Assembly: GCA_016703545.1 (NCBI GenBank) | Contig: JADJBX010000001.1 | Span: 620,001 to 684,000 of the forward strand | Direction: 5' to 3' | Source of the DNA: Candidatus Amarobacillus elongatus | GTDB lineage: Bacteria; Chloroflexota; Dehalococcoidia; Tepidiformales; Tepidiformaceae | Length of the DNA: 64,000 bases | Shown here: piece by piece, positions 1-8,931 of the stretch | Layout of the letters: the number at the start of each line of letters is the position of its first letter | Position numbering within the stretch: position 1 is the first letter of the stretch | Notes under the pieces: generated by a model | Told to the model about the DNA's origin: nothing | Databases searched by the model: none | What the model saw: the letters and a program-made list of their open reading frames with translations, nothing else | Translations under genes and position numbers: made by a program

Positions 1-437
1 ACGGGGTGCGGGTGGTGCTCGAACTGGCGCGAGCGGGGCGAGGGGCGCAGCTCCCGGCGGCGGAGCTAGCGGACCGCTGCAAGGTCCCACAGAAGTACCT
101 GGGGCACCTGCTGCTGGACCTGAAGGCGCACGGCATCGTGAAGAGCATGCGCGGGCCGCAGGGCGGCTTCTCCCTGGGACGCCCGGCCTCGGAGATCACG
201 GTGGGCGAGGTGGTGCGGGTGATGGATGGCCCGCTGGCGCCGATCCAGTGCGCGAGCCGGACGGCGTTCGCGCCCTGCCCGCAGGACCGGTGCCAATCGG
301 AGGAGACGTGCGTTCTGCGGGGGCTGTGGCTCGAAGTGCGCGACGCCATCTCGGCGATCGTCGACACGGTCAGTTTCGCGGACCTGGCGGCGCGCCCGGG
401 GACCCCGGCCGCGCCGCGCGCGACGTACGCGATTTAG
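1..437 (+). CDS. Rrf2-family transcriptional regulator (5' end outside window)
   Basis: Winged-helix repressor of the Rrf2/IscR type. The frame is already open at base 3 and reads like the family N-terminus after its first dozen residues (GVRVVLELA), so the true start lies upstream. The recognition region is followed by the typical GGF wing (GPQGGFSLGRPA) and the EVVRVMDGPL segment. A C-terminal cysteine cluster (CASRTAFAPC, then C-x5-C) fits the three-cysteine Fe-S or redox-sensing site of the IscR/NsrR branch. It converges on the glutathione peroxidase gene with a 4-bp overlap. Family sure; sensed signal and targets unknown. Confidence 0.85.
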   Translation, partial: GVRVVLELARAGRGAQLPAAELADRCKVPQKYLGHLLLDLKAHGIVKSMRGPQGGFSLGRPASEITVGEVVRVMDGPLAPIQCASRTAFAPCPQDRCQSEETCVLRGLWLEVRDAISAIVDTVSFADLAARPGTPAAPRATYAI

Positions 438-916
438 CCTTCGGCGGCGAGCAGGCTCTCAATCGCCTCGACAACCTCGGGGGCATCCGGCACGGTGCGC
501 GGGCCGAAGCGCGCGGCGATGCTGCCATCGCGCGCGACGAGGTACTTCTGGAAGTTCCAGGTGACGTCGCCGCCGACGGGCTCGGGCTGCGTCGTGAGTT
601 CGCGGTACAACGGGTGCATCGCCTCGCCGGTCACGGCAATCTTCGAAAACACGGGAAAGGTGACGCCGTAGTTCCGTTCGCAGAATTCGGCGATCTCGGC
701 GTCGGTGCCGGGCTCCTGCTCGCGGAAGTCGTTGGCGGGGAAGCCGAGGATGGTGAAGCCACGGTCGTGGTACTGGTCGTACATGGCCTGGAGCTGGGTG
801 TACTGGGGGGTGAGGCCGCACTTGCTGGCGACGTTCACGATCATCAGGACCTGGCCCTGGTACTTCGAAAGCGGCTCGGCCTGGCCGTCGAGCCGGTTCA
901 TGGTCAGTTCGAACAA
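434..916 (-). CDS. Glutathione peroxidase family thiol peroxidase
   Basis: Cytosolic peroxidase reducing hydroperoxides, probably with thioredoxin since it is a cysteine rather than selenocysteine enzyme. The catalytic loop NVASKCGLT puts the peroxidatic Cys near residue 33. The FPANDF motif replaces the usual FPCNQF, so the catalytic Gln position is Asp, as in many bacterial members; the WNFxKYLV motif supplies Trp and Asn. I chose the TTG at 916 because GGAGG lies 8 nt upstream and the protein then begins like its family. A TTG at 931 would sit on the ribosome site itself. About 160 residues, normal length. Confidence 0.88.
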   Translation of the reverse strand: MFELTMNRLDGQAEPLSKYQGQVLMIVNVASKCGLTPQYTQLQAMYDQYHDRGFTILGFPANDFREQEPGTDAEIAEFCERNYGVTFPVFSKIAVTGEAMHPLYRELTTQPEPVGGDVTWNFQKYLVARDGSIAARFGPRTVPDAPEVVEAIESLLAAEG

Positions 917-979
917 AGGACTTCCCTCCAATAGTTGGCTCGTAGCATAGCCGCTCGGCGTGGGCGGGCGGCGAATGCG

Positions 980-1009
980 TTGTCGGCGCGGGCGGGCAGT
1001 CCGTAGTAT
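980..1009 (+). promoter_or_regulatory. Putative sigma70-type promoter of the crotonase gene
   Basis: TTGTCG (980-985), an 18-bp spacer and TAGTAT (1004-1009), 37 bp before the ATG at 1047. A TATACT/TAGTAT-like hexamer 15-40 bp before the start recurs at other rightward genes in the window. Confidence 0.45.
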
Positions 1010-1046
1010 TCGCCGGGCACCGGCCGCTCGCCGGGGAGGAAACGAG

Positions 1047-1838
1047 ATGGGAATCGAAGCACGGTACGGCGATGTGGCGGTCGAGGTGCGGCCGGACGGC
1101 GTGGTCGTCCTGGAGATTCAGCGGCCGCCAAACAACTTCTTCGACGCCGCCCTGATCGGCGCTCTTTCGGACGTGTACGAGGCGATCGACGCGGAACCTT
1201 CGAGCCGGGCGGTGGTGCTGGCGGCGGCGGGGAAACACTTCTGCGCAGGGGCGAACTTCTCGGCGCAGGCGGCGGGCACGGCGCCCACCGCGCGCGACAC
1301 GAGCAACGACCTCTACATGCAGGCGGCGCGGCTGTTGGAGGCGAAGACGCCCGTGGTGGCGGCGGTCCACGGGGCGGCCATCGGCGGCGGGCTCGGGCTG
1401 GCGTGCTCGGCGGACTTCCGCGTGGGGTGCACCGAGACGCGGATGGCATCGAACTTCGCCCAGCTCGGGTTCCACCACGGGTTCGGGTTGACGATCACGC
1501 TGCCGCCGATTGTGGGGCAGCAGAAGGCGCTGGATATGCTGCTCACGGGGCGGCGGCTCGACGGCGAGGAGTCGTACCGGATCGGGCTGCTGGACCGGCT
1601 GGTCGCGCCGGAGGAAGTACGCGCGGAAGCGATCCGGTACGCAAGCGAGATAGCGTCCTCGGCGCCGCTGGCGGTGCGCAGCATTCGCGCGACGATGCGG
1701 GGCAACATCGGCGAGCGGTATCGCGCGGCGACAACGCACGAGGGCAAGGAGCAGGCGTGGCTGCGGGGGACAGAGGACTTCCGCGAGGGCATCCGCGCGA
1801 GCGCGGAGCGGCGGGCGCCAAACTTCCAGGGGCGGTAA
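1047..1838 (+). CDS. Enoyl-CoA hydratase/isomerase (crotonase) family protein
   Basis: Crotonase-fold acyl-CoA enzyme of 263 residues. The two oxyanion-hole segments are present: HFCAGANF near residue 70 and GAAIGGGLGLA near 112. The classic hydratase glutamate in the PEI motif is missing; that region reads NFAQLGFHHGFGLT. This pattern is typical of a crotonase subgroup whose chemistry may not be simple hydration. The start is the ATG with GGGGAGGA 6 nt upstream; an earlier in-frame start at 960 has no ribosome site. It stands alone and ends at a strong hairpin. Substrate unknown. Confidence 0.85.
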   Translation: MGIEARYGDVAVEVRPDGVVVLEIQRPPNNFFDAALIGALSDVYEAIDAEPSSRAVVLAAAGKHFCAGANFSAQAAGTAPTARDTSNDLYMQAARLLEAKTPVVAAVHGAAIGGGLGLACSADFRVGCTETRMASNFAQLGFHHGFGLTITLPPIVGQQKALDMLLTGRRLDGEESYRIGLLDRLVAPEEVRAEAIRYASEIASSAPLAVRSIRATMRGNIGERYRAATTHEGKEQAWLRGTEDFREGIRASAERRAPNFQGR

Positions 1839-1863
1839 CGGCCGCCACGTTCGCAGAGACCAC

Positions 1864-1888
1864 GAAGCCCGCGCAATGCGCGGGCTTC
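1864..1888. terminator. Perfect hairpin between crotonase gene and tRNA-Val
   Basis: An 11-bp perfect GC-rich stem (1864-1874 with 1878-1888) and an AAT loop. No T-run follows on either strand. It lies between two converging transcription units and could act in both directions. Confidence 0.6.
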
Positions 1889-1905
1889 GGCGTTGTGGAA
1901 CGGGC

Positions 1906-1982
1906 TGGTGGGCGGTACTGGACTCGAACCAGTGACCTCGTCGGTGTGAACGACGCGCTCTAACCATCTGAGCTAACCGCCC
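1906..1982 (-). tRNA. tRNA-Val (anticodon CAC), CCA encoded
   Basis: Folds as a full cloverleaf on the minus strand: acceptor GGGCGGT pairs with ACCGCCC, D-arm GCTC/GAGC, anticodon stem CGTCG/CGACG with loop TTCACAC, and a T-arm around GGTTCGAGTCC. The anticodon is CAC, which reads GUG valine codons. The 3' CCA is encoded (1906-1908). Confidence 0.95.
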
Positions 1983-2019
1983 CAGAGGTTCCCCAGTATG
2001 CGGCGGCAGCCCCCCGCGT

Positions 2020-2493
2020 TCAACTTGCGGGGGCGATCTCGACGACCATCTCGACTTCGACGGCGATGCCGTTGGGCAGCGCCTGCATGCCGACGGCGGA
2101 GCGGGCGTGCCGGCCGCGTTCGCCAAAGAGATCGATGAGGAGGTCGGAGGCGCCGTTCATGACGCGGGGCGGCTCGCCGAACTTCTCGGTGCAGTTCACG
2201 AAGCCGAGGAGCTTGACGATGCGGACGACGCGATCGAGGTCGCCGATTTCGGCCTTGAGCGAGGCGAGGCACTGGATGGCGGTGAGGCGGGCGGCTTCGT
2301 AGCCGGCATCGAGATCGAGGTCCTCGCCGAGGCGGCCGGTAACGTGGGTGCCGTCCGGGCGGCGCGGGCCGTGGCCGGAGATGAAGACGAGGTTGCCGGT
2401 GGTGACGGCGCGCACGAAGCGGAAGTCGGAGGGGACATCCCAGGCGGGCGGGAGTTCGATGCCGAGTTCCTTGAGGCGATCTTCGACGTGCAT
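2020..2493 (-). CDS. RidA/YjgF family protein
   Basis: Small trimeric-type RidA-fold protein of 157 residues; family members hydrolyse reactive enamine/imine intermediates, but this longer subgroup often has other or unknown substrates. The central motif around VFISGHGPRRPDG and the conserved tail (VGMQALPNGIAVEVEMVVEI) support the family. The start is the ATG at 2493, preceded by AAAGGAA. A longer frame to 2544 adds a basic leader without a ribosome site. It is separated from divergent rho by 175 bp. Confidence 0.85.
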   Translation of the reverse strand: MHVEDRLKELGIELPPAWDVPSDFRFVRAVTTGNLVFISGHGPRRPDGTHVTGRLGEDLDLDAGYEAARLTAIQCLASLKAEIGDLDRVVRIVKLLGFVNCTEKFGEPPRVMNGASDLLIDLFGERGRHARSAVGMQALPNGIAVEVEMVVEIAPAS

Positions 2494-2668
2494 TCGTGCG
2501 GGTTCCTTTCGCCGGTAGGCAGGAACAGGATAGCGTGCTTGCACCTGTGGAAGAGCAGGACGTATCCTTTAGGCAGGCTGCAGTGAGTGTGAAGCGCAGT
2601 CTCCCCGCGGCGAACCGCCCACCGTTTCGATTTCCCCGACGATTCCCGCAACATTTCCCCCGATAAGA

Positions 2669-4081
2669 ATGGCATTGGCAGAAGAGCACGCTACACCCGC
2701 ACCCCGCGCCGCATCGCGGCGACCCCGCCGGAGGCAGGCCCCCCCGCCCCCTCCTCAGATGATGGACATCGAAATGGCCGAGCCCGAACCAGGGCAAAAC
2801 GGCCTGATGGCTCCATTGAATATCGCCGCGCTCGAAGCGATGCCCCGTGAGGAGCTGATCGAGACAGCGCACGCGCTCGGGCTGGAAGACGCGATCACGC
2901 TGCGCAAGCAGGACCTGATCTTCCGGCTGCTCCAGGAGCAGGCGGAATCGCGCGGGAATATCTTCTCGGGCGGCTTCCTTGAAGTCTCGGACGATGGGAA
3001 CTACGGCTTCCTGCGCGGCGAATCGATGCTGCCAGGGCCGCACGACATCTACGTGTCGCAATCCCAACTGCGCCGGTTCGCCCTCCGCCCGGGTGATTAC
3101 GTCACGGGCCAGGTGCGCCACCCCAAGGACAACGAGAAGTACTACGGCCTGCTGAAGGTCGAGGCCGTGAATGGCATGGACCCGGAGACGGCGAAGCGGC
3201 GCCCGTACTTCGAGAACCTGACGGCCATCTTCCCGAACCAGCAGCTGAAGCTGGAAACCACGCCAGACAACCTTACGCACCGCATCATCGACCTGATCGC
3301 ACCGGTCGGGAAGGGTTCGCGCGGGCTGATCGTCTCGCCCCCGAAGGCGGGCAAGACGATGCTGCTGAAGAACATCGCGAACGGCATCGTCGCGAACCAC
3401 CCGGATGTGCACCTCATCGTCCTCCTCATTGGCGAACGCCCGGAGGAAGTGACCGACATGCAGCGGTCGGTGCGCGGCGAAGTGGTATCGAGCACCTTCG
3501 ATGAGCCGGTCGAGGATCACACGCGGGTCGCGGAGATGGCGCTGGAGCGCGCGAAGCGGCTCGTCGAGGGTGGGCAGGACGTGGTCATCCTGATGGACTC
3601 GATCACGCGGCTCACGCGCGCCTACAACCTCGCACTTCCACCGAGCGGCCGGACGCTCTCCGGCGGCGTGGACCCGGTGGCGCTGTACCCGCCGAAGCGC
3701 CTGTTCGGCGCCGCCCGCAAGTGCGAAGAAGGCGGTTCGCTGACCATCCTCGCGACGTGCCTTGTCGACACGGGCTCGCGCATGGACGAAGTGGTGTTCG
3801 AGGAATTCAAGGGCACGGGCAACCTGGAACTGCGGTTGGACCGGCGGCTCGCGGAACGGCGGTACTACCCCGCACTCGATATCCAGGCCAGTTCAACCCG
3901 GCGTGAAGAGCTGTTGCTCGACGAAAAGACTCTCAAAGGCGTCTACCTTGTGCGCCGCATGACGGCTATGATCTCGCAGAACTCGCCTAACCAGTTGGAA
4001 GCGACCGAACGGTTGCTGGACCGGCTGACGCGAACGAGTTCGAACGAGGAGTTCCTCACCAGTCTCAAGACCGACCTTTAG
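2669..4081 (+). CDS. rho: Transcription termination factor Rho
   Basis: Hexameric RNA-dependent ATPase that ends transcription at Rho-dependent sites. After a basic, proline-rich N-terminal arm (residues 12-30) come the Rho N-terminal helical domain (about 53-90), the cold-shock-like RNA-binding domain (about 95-165, GNYGFLR) and the RecA-like motor. Walker A is PKAGKT at 225-230 and Walker B ends at Asp310 (VVILMD). The loop GSLTILATCLVDTGSRMD and the C-terminal SNEEFL tail are standard. At 470 residues it is slightly long because of the N-terminal arm. The ATG has only a weak ribosome site; the Met pair at residue 31 is an alternative. Confidence 0.97.
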   Translation: MALAEEHATPAPRAASRRPRRRQAPPPPPQMMDIEMAEPEPGQNGLMAPLNIAALEAMPREELIETAHALGLEDAITLRKQDLIFRLLQEQAESRGNIFSGGFLEVSDDGNYGFLRGESMLPGPHDIYVSQSQLRRFALRPGDYVTGQVRHPKDNEKYYGLLKVEAVNGMDPETAKRRPYFENLTAIFPNQQLKLETTPDNLTHRIIDLIAPVGKGSRGLIVSPPKAGKTMLLKNIANGIVANHPDVHLIVLLIGERPEEVTDMQRSVRGEVVSSTFDEPVEDHTRVAEMALERAKRLVEGGQDVVILMDSITRLTRAYNLALPPSGRTLSGGVDPVALYPPKRLFGAARKCEEGGSLTILATCLVDTGSRMDEVVFEEFKGTGNLELRLDRRLAERRYYPALDIQASSTRREELLLDEKTLKGVYLVRRMTAMISQNSPNQLEATERLLDRLTRTSSNEEFLTSLKTDL

Positions 4082-4222
4082 GCCGGAGGCGGACCGAGGG
4101 AGGAACGAGGCGGTAATCGGGGATTGCCGTCATAGCCTGCAAGGAGGACCCGGAGCACAGTCAGGCTGGGCCTCGCCGCGGCGACGGATCCGCTCCCGCT
4201 CCAGGCTGACCCGATTCCGGCC

Positions 4223-5437
4223 ATGGGTAACGAAGGAACGCGTGCGCGCTCACACGCGCATGGCAAACGACACGGACGGATGACCGTCCACCTCGTCGTC
4301 GTGACGCTGGCGGTGCTGGCTGTCACGTTCGCGGCGAGGTTCCCGTCTCCCTCCGAGGCGACGGCCGCGACCACCCCTCAGTTCGTGTTTTCCGGCGTCG
4401 CCGGCTCCGCGCAGTCCCGCGTCGACACCTATTTCCGCGCCGGGCCGAGCCTCCAGACGCGCGATTCGATTACCGCACTCGTTGCCCGGCCAGATGTCGC
4501 GAGTGTGCGATCCGCGGGTGCGATTTCGCCGGTTTCCAGCTTCTCCTCGGGTGTGTCCATCGCGACGGCGGCGTCGGGCGAAGCGGGCGCGGGGATCAAG
4601 CCGCTCGCCGATATCGTGGACCCGCAGAAGCCGTACGCGGTGTACGAGGCGAGCGCCGGCGACACCGTGGGCGGCATCGCGAAGCAGTTCGGCATCTCCG
4701 TGCGCACGTTCCTCGAAAACAACCCGACGGTCCCCGAGAACTACACGATCAAGGTTGGCCAGCAGTTCATCGTGCCCCGCAAGGACGGCATCCTCTACAA
4801 GGTCGGGCACGGGGACACCGTGGACTCGATCGTGGCGCAGTACGACAACATCACGGCGGGCACGGTCATCGAATTCCGGCCGAACGCCATCCGCGACCCG
4901 AAGGCGCTGCAGCAGGGCGAATACCTGCTGCTGCCGGGAGCGACGGTGAAGCCGCCTCCGCCACCGCCACCACCCCCGAAGGTGACGACGCCCTCGGGCG
5001 GCGGGACCATTACCGGCGGCGGCAGCGGGCCTCGACCGGGCGGCAGCGGCAAGTTCGTGTTCCCGCTCGCGCGGTGGCACGGCATCAGCGACCAGTTCGG
5101 TTCGCCCCGCGGCGGCGGCACGTACCACACGGGCATCGACCTCGACCTGTTCGGCATGCACCACTCGAACGTCTTCTCGAGCTGCGCGGGCGTGGTGACG
5201 AAGGTCGAGTACCTGACGTACTCGTACGGCTACCACGTGATCGTGGACTGTGGCGAAGGCTGGACGACGCTCTACGCGCACTTCGACCAGATCAACGTGT
5301 CGCCGGGGCAGCGGGTGAGCCAGGGGACGCTGCTGGGCATCTCGGGGTTGACCGGCTTCACGACTGGTGAGCACCTGCACTTCGAAATCCGGTTCCAGGG
5401 CGCGTACGTGAACCCGGCCGACTACCTGCCGTTCTAG
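4223..5437 (+). CDS. LysM-containing M23-family peptidoglycan endopeptidase
   Basis: Envelope-anchored cell-wall hydrolase of 404 residues. A basic start is followed by one hydrophobic segment (about 22-37). Two LysM peptidoglycan-binding repeats follow (ASAGDTVGGIAKQFG and VGHGDTVDSIVAQYD), then a proline/glycine linker and the zinc metallopeptidase domain. The M23 zinc ligands are visible: His302 and Asp306 in HTGID, and His386 in HLHFE (384-388), with LYAHF before it. Such enzymes cut peptide cross-links during growth or division, or act as non-catalytic activators; with all ligands present this one should be active. It stands alone 141 bp after rho. Confidence 0.92.
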   Translation: MGNEGTRARSHAHGKRHGRMTVHLVVVTLAVLAVTFAARFPSPSEATAATTPQFVFSGVAGSAQSRVDTYFRAGPSLQTRDSITALVARPDVASVRSAGAISPVSSFSSGVSIATAASGEAGAGIKPLADIVDPQKPYAVYEASAGDTVGGIAKQFGISVRTFLENNPTVPENYTIKVGQQFIVPRKDGILYKVGHGDTVDSIVAQYDNITAGTVIEFRPNAIRDPKALQQGEYLLLPGATVKPPPPPPPPPKVTTPSGGGTITGGGSGPRPGGSGKFVFPLARWHGISDQFGSPRGGGTYHTGIDLDLFGMHHSNVFSSCAGVVTKVEYLTYSYGYHVIVDCGEGWTTLYAHFDQINVSPGQRVSQGTLLGISGLTGFTTGEHLHFEIRFQGAYVNPADYLPF

Positions 5438-5787
5438 TCCCACCCTGAGACTCCGGTCCCCCGTTTCCACTGCCCCCGGGTATCGCCTCGCGTTGCCGAG
5501 TTCGCGCAGGAAACGGCCGTGCGCGCGTCCCACGCGTGCGGCGCGGCGCGATCGACGGGCGGCACATGGGCCCGGCGGGCGATTGGGGGTTTTGTCGGCG
5601 CACGGCTGTCATCGTGCGGGCGGGACGATGCGGCGAACCACCCGCCCTCTCACATTCACGCCGGGCGTGGCTCGCCGGGTGTCACGCCGTCACGCGGTCC
5701 GTGAGCCGGTACACACGATGCCCGCGGCTCACGTCCCGAGGTGGACCGCTCCCCGGGGGCAGCAGCGTCGACCAGGAACGCGCCGGG
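5438..5787. other. 350-bp intergenic stretch, no supported gene
   Basis: GC-rich spacer between the converging M23 and TlpA-like genes. Open frames here are short or mirror the TlpA-like gene. I see no tRNA, clear promoter or strong terminator. Confidence 0.4.
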
Positions 5788-6720
5788 TCAGGGGGCCTGG
5801 TAGGTGATGCCCACCTTCGCGAGCTGCGCCTCAAGGTCCGCCTTCTTCACGCGGCCCGATTGCATGCCCCGGAGCACGCCATCCTTGTCGACGAAGAAGG
5901 TCACGGGGAGGCCGCCACCCACGCGATAGTGGTCGGCGACGTCGCCGTCAGTATCGAGCACCGCCGGGTAGGTGGCTTTGAGGGAGTTCAGGATGCCCGC
6001 CGCCTTGTCCTGCGACTCCAGGAAGTTCACGCCGAGGACGATCAGTTCGCCGTTGGAAGTGTCCATTGCGTGCTGGAAATCGGGGATCTCTTCCTTGCAG
6101 GGGTCGCACCAGCTCGCGAACCAGTTGAGGATGACGGCCTTGCCGCGGTAGTCGGAGAGCTTGCGCACGGTCGTGCCATCGCGCACGTCGAGCAGGGCGA
6201 AATCCGGGGCGGGCTGCCCTTCTTTCGGCCGCTGGGGGTCAATGGGCCCGAGGCCGACCGAATTGCCACTCGGGGTCTTGCCCGCGAGCGCGAACTCCTG
6301 CGCGGTCGTGATCTTCCAGGTGTCGCCGATGCGGTGGAGGTAGACGGCGTCGTTGAGGTCGGTGCCGCCGACCTTGCCAGTGACCTTCACGCCCGCCCAC
6401 GCGCCGTCCTGCACAAGCTTGAGCACCTTCAGCGACTGCACGGACGCGGCGTTGGCGGCGAAGGCGGCATCCTTCGAGTCCCAGGGCGCGGGAGCGTAGC
6501 CGACATCGGCGATCTCGGGATCGAGCAGCGCCTGGTAGGCGGCTGTGTCCTTGCGGGCGATCGCGTCGTAGAGGGATTCGACGGTTTCGACCTCGGAGGG
6601 GGCGCTTTCGCCGCCGCCCGAGAGGAAGAGGAAGGCGCCGACCGCCACGGCCACGACGATGGCCGCGCCGAGCATGAGCGGTCCCATGGCCAACCGCGTC
6701 CGCGAACCTGCCTGCGTCAT
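5788..6720 (-). CDS. Membrane-anchored TlpA-like thioredoxin-fold protein with NTF2-like N-domain
   Basis: One N-terminal membrane segment (about residues 12-35) places the rest outside the membrane. The first soluble part (SLYDAIARKDTAAYQALLDPE) resembles the NTF2/DUF4878 lumazine-type fold, and the second half is a redoxin/TlpA domain with the active-site WCDPC and the cis-proline segment GLPVTFFVDKDG. It probably reduces or oxidises extracytoplasmic thiols, for example in cytochrome maturation. The start used is ATG 6720 after GGCGGGG; a GTG at 6747 would add nine residues. The domain pairing is uncommon but plausible. Confidence 0.85.
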   Translation of the reverse strand: MTQAGSRTRLAMGPLMLGAAIVVAVAVGAFLFLSGGGESAPSEVETVESLYDAIARKDTAAYQALLDPEIADVGYAPAPWDSKDAAFAANAASVQSLKVLKLVQDGAWAGVKVTGKVGGTDLNDAVYLHRIGDTWKITTAQEFALAGKTPSGNSVGLGPIDPQRPKEGQPAPDFALLDVRDGTTVRKLSDYRGKAVILNWFASWCDPCKEEIPDFQHAMDTSNGELIVLGVNFLESQDKAAGILNSLKATYPAVLDTDGDVADHYRVGGGLPVTFFVDKDGVLRGMQSGRVKKADLEAQLAKVGITYQAP

Positions 6721-6837
6721 CGAAACCCCGCCTGCGACACGCGCCACTCACTGGCGGCGAACGGTGCACACCACGCAAGATGGTAGCAGGAGCGTCGTTC
6801 ATTGCCTGTTAATGACGGACCGCAACCATCGGGACCA

Positions 6838-7542
6838 ATGGCTCCTGTTACCGCGACCGCAACGGTGCTCGTCGTCGAGGACGAAGAAACGCTCCTGTTC
6901 ACGCTTGCTCACAACCTGAAGCGCGAGGGGTACACCGTGCTCACGGCGTCGCGCGGGGATGACGCGCTGAAGCTGGCGCGGGAGAAGACGCCTGACCTGA
7001 TCGTGCTCGATGTCATGCTGCCGGGCGTCGATGGGATGCAGATCTGCCGGCTGCTGCGGCGCGACACGCGGGTGCCCATCATCATGCTGACCGCGCTCGG
7101 GGGCGAAGGGGACCGCGTGGCGGGGCTGGACACGGGCGCGGACGATTATGTTGCGAAGCCATTCGGGATGCGGGAGCTGCTGGCGCGCATTCGTGCGCTC
7201 CTCCGGCGGTCCGGCGCGCGCGTGGAACCGGACCTGGGGCCGGCGGCGGTGCATTCCGGAGACATTGAAGTCGACCGCGAACGGCGGGAAGTGCGGCGCC
7301 GGGGAACTGTACTGCGATTGAAGCCGAAGGAGTTCGAGCTTCTGCTATTCTTCGTCCAGCATCCGGGACGCGTATTTTCCCGGGAGCAGATCCTGGATGA
7401 GGTGTGGGGCTACGACTTCTACGGAGGACCCCGGACCGTTGATGTGCACGTCCGCTGGCTGCGCCAAAAGATCGAGGACGATCCCGCCGAGCCGGTGCGG
7501 CTGCGCACGGTCCGCGGCAGCGGTTACATCTTCGAAGGCTAA
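6838..7542 (+). CDS. PhoB/OmpR-family response regulator
   Basis: DNA-binding response regulator of 234 residues. The receiver has the acidic pair in VLVVEDEE, phospho-acceptor Asp58 (LIVLDVMLPG), the TALGG switch threonine and the KPF lysine. The winged-helix effector ends in the family signature RTVRGSGYIFEG. Six bases separate it from the sensor kinase, so the two are co-transcribed. PhoB/RegX3-like proteins often serve phosphate limitation, but no phosphate genes lie nearby, so the signal is unassigned. A TTG at 6802 could extend the N-terminus by 12 residues. Confidence 0.92.
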   Translation: MAPVTATATVLVVEDEETLLFTLAHNLKREGYTVLTASRGDDALKLAREKTPDLIVLDVMLPGVDGMQICRLLRRDTRVPIIMLTALGGEGDRVAGLDTGADDYVAKPFGMRELLARIRALLRRSGARVEPDLGPAAVHSGDIEVDRERREVRRRGTVLRLKPKEFELLLFFVQHPGRVFSREQILDEVWGYDFYGGPRTVDVHVRWLRQKIEDDPAEPVRLRTVRGSGYIFEG

Positions 7543-7548
7543 GGGGCG

Positions 7549-8928
7549 ATGAGCGGGCGGCTGGCCCTGCGCGGCGGGGCGGTGGCCGTGCTGGGCGCGC
7601 TCGCGGGGCTGTTCGCCGGTGCCCTTGCCATCCCGACGGGGCGCACCTGGCTCGAACTGCTGCTCGCGGTGGGGGCGATCACGCTTGCCGCGGCCGTTGG
7701 GTACCTGGGCCTGCGGGAGTCGTCGCGTGCGGTGGAGGATGTTTCGCTCGCGGCACGGCGGCTGGCCAGCGGCGACATGGGCGAACGCGTGGCGATCTCG
7801 CTCGGGCCGGCCGCGGGCCTGACGCAGAGCTTCAACGCGATGGCGCGTCAGCTCCAGGCGTTGCTGGCGACGGTGGCGGCGGAGGAAGCGCGCCTGCGCG
7901 CGGTGTTCGACGCCTCCTCCGACCCCATGATCGCGGTGACCGCCGACACAACCGTCTGCTTCCTGAACTCGGCCGCGGAGCGCATCTTCGGGCTCGCGCC
8001 GGAGACAGGGTTGAACCGCCCGTTCATCGAAATCGCCCGCGACTTCGAACTCGACGGGCTGCTGCGGCGGGCGATCGCGGACGGCCAGGAGGGAGCCACG
8101 GAGGTCATCACCTTCGGGCAGAAGCGCACGCCCCTGCGCGCCGCGGCGTTGCCCATCCGCGACGGCGCCGCATGGTCGGTGTTGCTGACACTCACCGACC
8201 TGACGGAAGTGCAGCGCGTCGACCAGGTGCGGCGGGATTTCCTGAGCAACGTCTCGCACGAGCTGCGCACGCCCCTGGCGGCGATCCGGGCGCTGGTGGA
8301 GACGATCGAAAGCGGCGCCGTGGAGCCCGGCGAGGAAACGGATGCGTTCCTCGCGCGCGTGCGGCAGCAAGTGGACCGGCTGACGCTGCTGGTGAGCGAG
8401 CTGCTGGACCTTTCACGGATCGAATCGGGGGCGGTGGAGCTGGTGCCCGAGCCCGTGGACCTCTCGCAGCTGTTCGCGGAGGCGTCGTCGCTGATGCGTC
8501 ACCGGCTGGACGCGGAGGAGCTGCGGACGGAGTTCGACAGCGGCCCGATGGTGGTGGAGGGAGACCGGTCGGCGTTGCTACGCGTCGTGTGCAACCTCGT
8601 CGACAACGCCATCAAGTTTAGTCCGCGCGGCGGGACCATCCGCGCGAGCGCACGTGACGAAGGCGACCTCGTGGCGTTCGAAGTGCGCGATGAAGGGCCC
8701 GGTATCGCCGAAAGCGACCTCCCAAGGGTCTTCGAACGGTTTTATAAGGGCGATGCGTCGCGCGCGAACTCGGGCGTGGGGCTGGGGCTGGCGATCGTGA
8801 AGCACATCGTGCGGGCGCATGGCGGGACGGCCGCGGCGTCGAGCCCGCCGGGTGCGGGCGCGGTGTTCACGGTCCGGCTGCCGCGTCACTTCGTGGCGAC
8901 GCGCCCATCGCTTTCGCGCACGGCCTGA
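7549..8928 (+). CDS. PhoR-like membrane sensor histidine kinase
   Basis: Partner kinase of the preceding regulator, 459 residues. Two N-terminal membrane helices (about 5-28 and 34-53) with almost no extracytoplasmic loop are followed by a HAMP-like region, a PAS domain (about 115-215), HisKA with His237 in NVSHELRTPL, and an ATPase domain with the N box (NLVDNAIKFS), DEGPGI and GLGLAIVKH. The short loop means it probably senses membrane or cytoplasmic cues, or a partner protein, as PhoR does. Confidence 0.93.
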   Translation: MSGRLALRGGAVAVLGALAGLFAGALAIPTGRTWLELLLAVGAITLAAAVGYLGLRESSRAVEDVSLAARRLASGDMGERVAISLGPAAGLTQSFNAMARQLQALLATVAAEEARLRAVFDASSDPMIAVTADTTVCFLNSAAERIFGLAPETGLNRPFIEIARDFELDGLLRRAIADGQEGATEVITFGQKRTPLRAAALPIRDGAAWSVLLTLTDLTEVQRVDQVRRDFLSNVSHELRTPLAAIRALVETIESGAVEPGEETDAFLARVRQQVDRLTLLVSELLDLSRIESGAVELVPEPVDLSQLFAEASSLMRHRLDAEELRTEFDSGPMVVEGDRSALLRVVCNLVDNAIKFSPRGGTIRASARDEGDLVAFEVRDEGPGIAESDLPRVFERFYKGDASRANSGVGLGLAIVKHIVRAHGGTAAASSPPGAGAVFTVRLPRHFVATRPSLSRTA

Positions 8929-8931
8929 GCG

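Noticed and set aside
1906..1982. Integration site next to tRNA-Val or tRNA-His
   Set aside because: No integrase, no direct repeat of the tRNA end and no change in gene style on either side.
459..2126. 555-codon leftward frame across GPx and crotonase
   Set aside because: Arg/Pro-rich shadow; runs over tRNA-Val and a real rightward gene.
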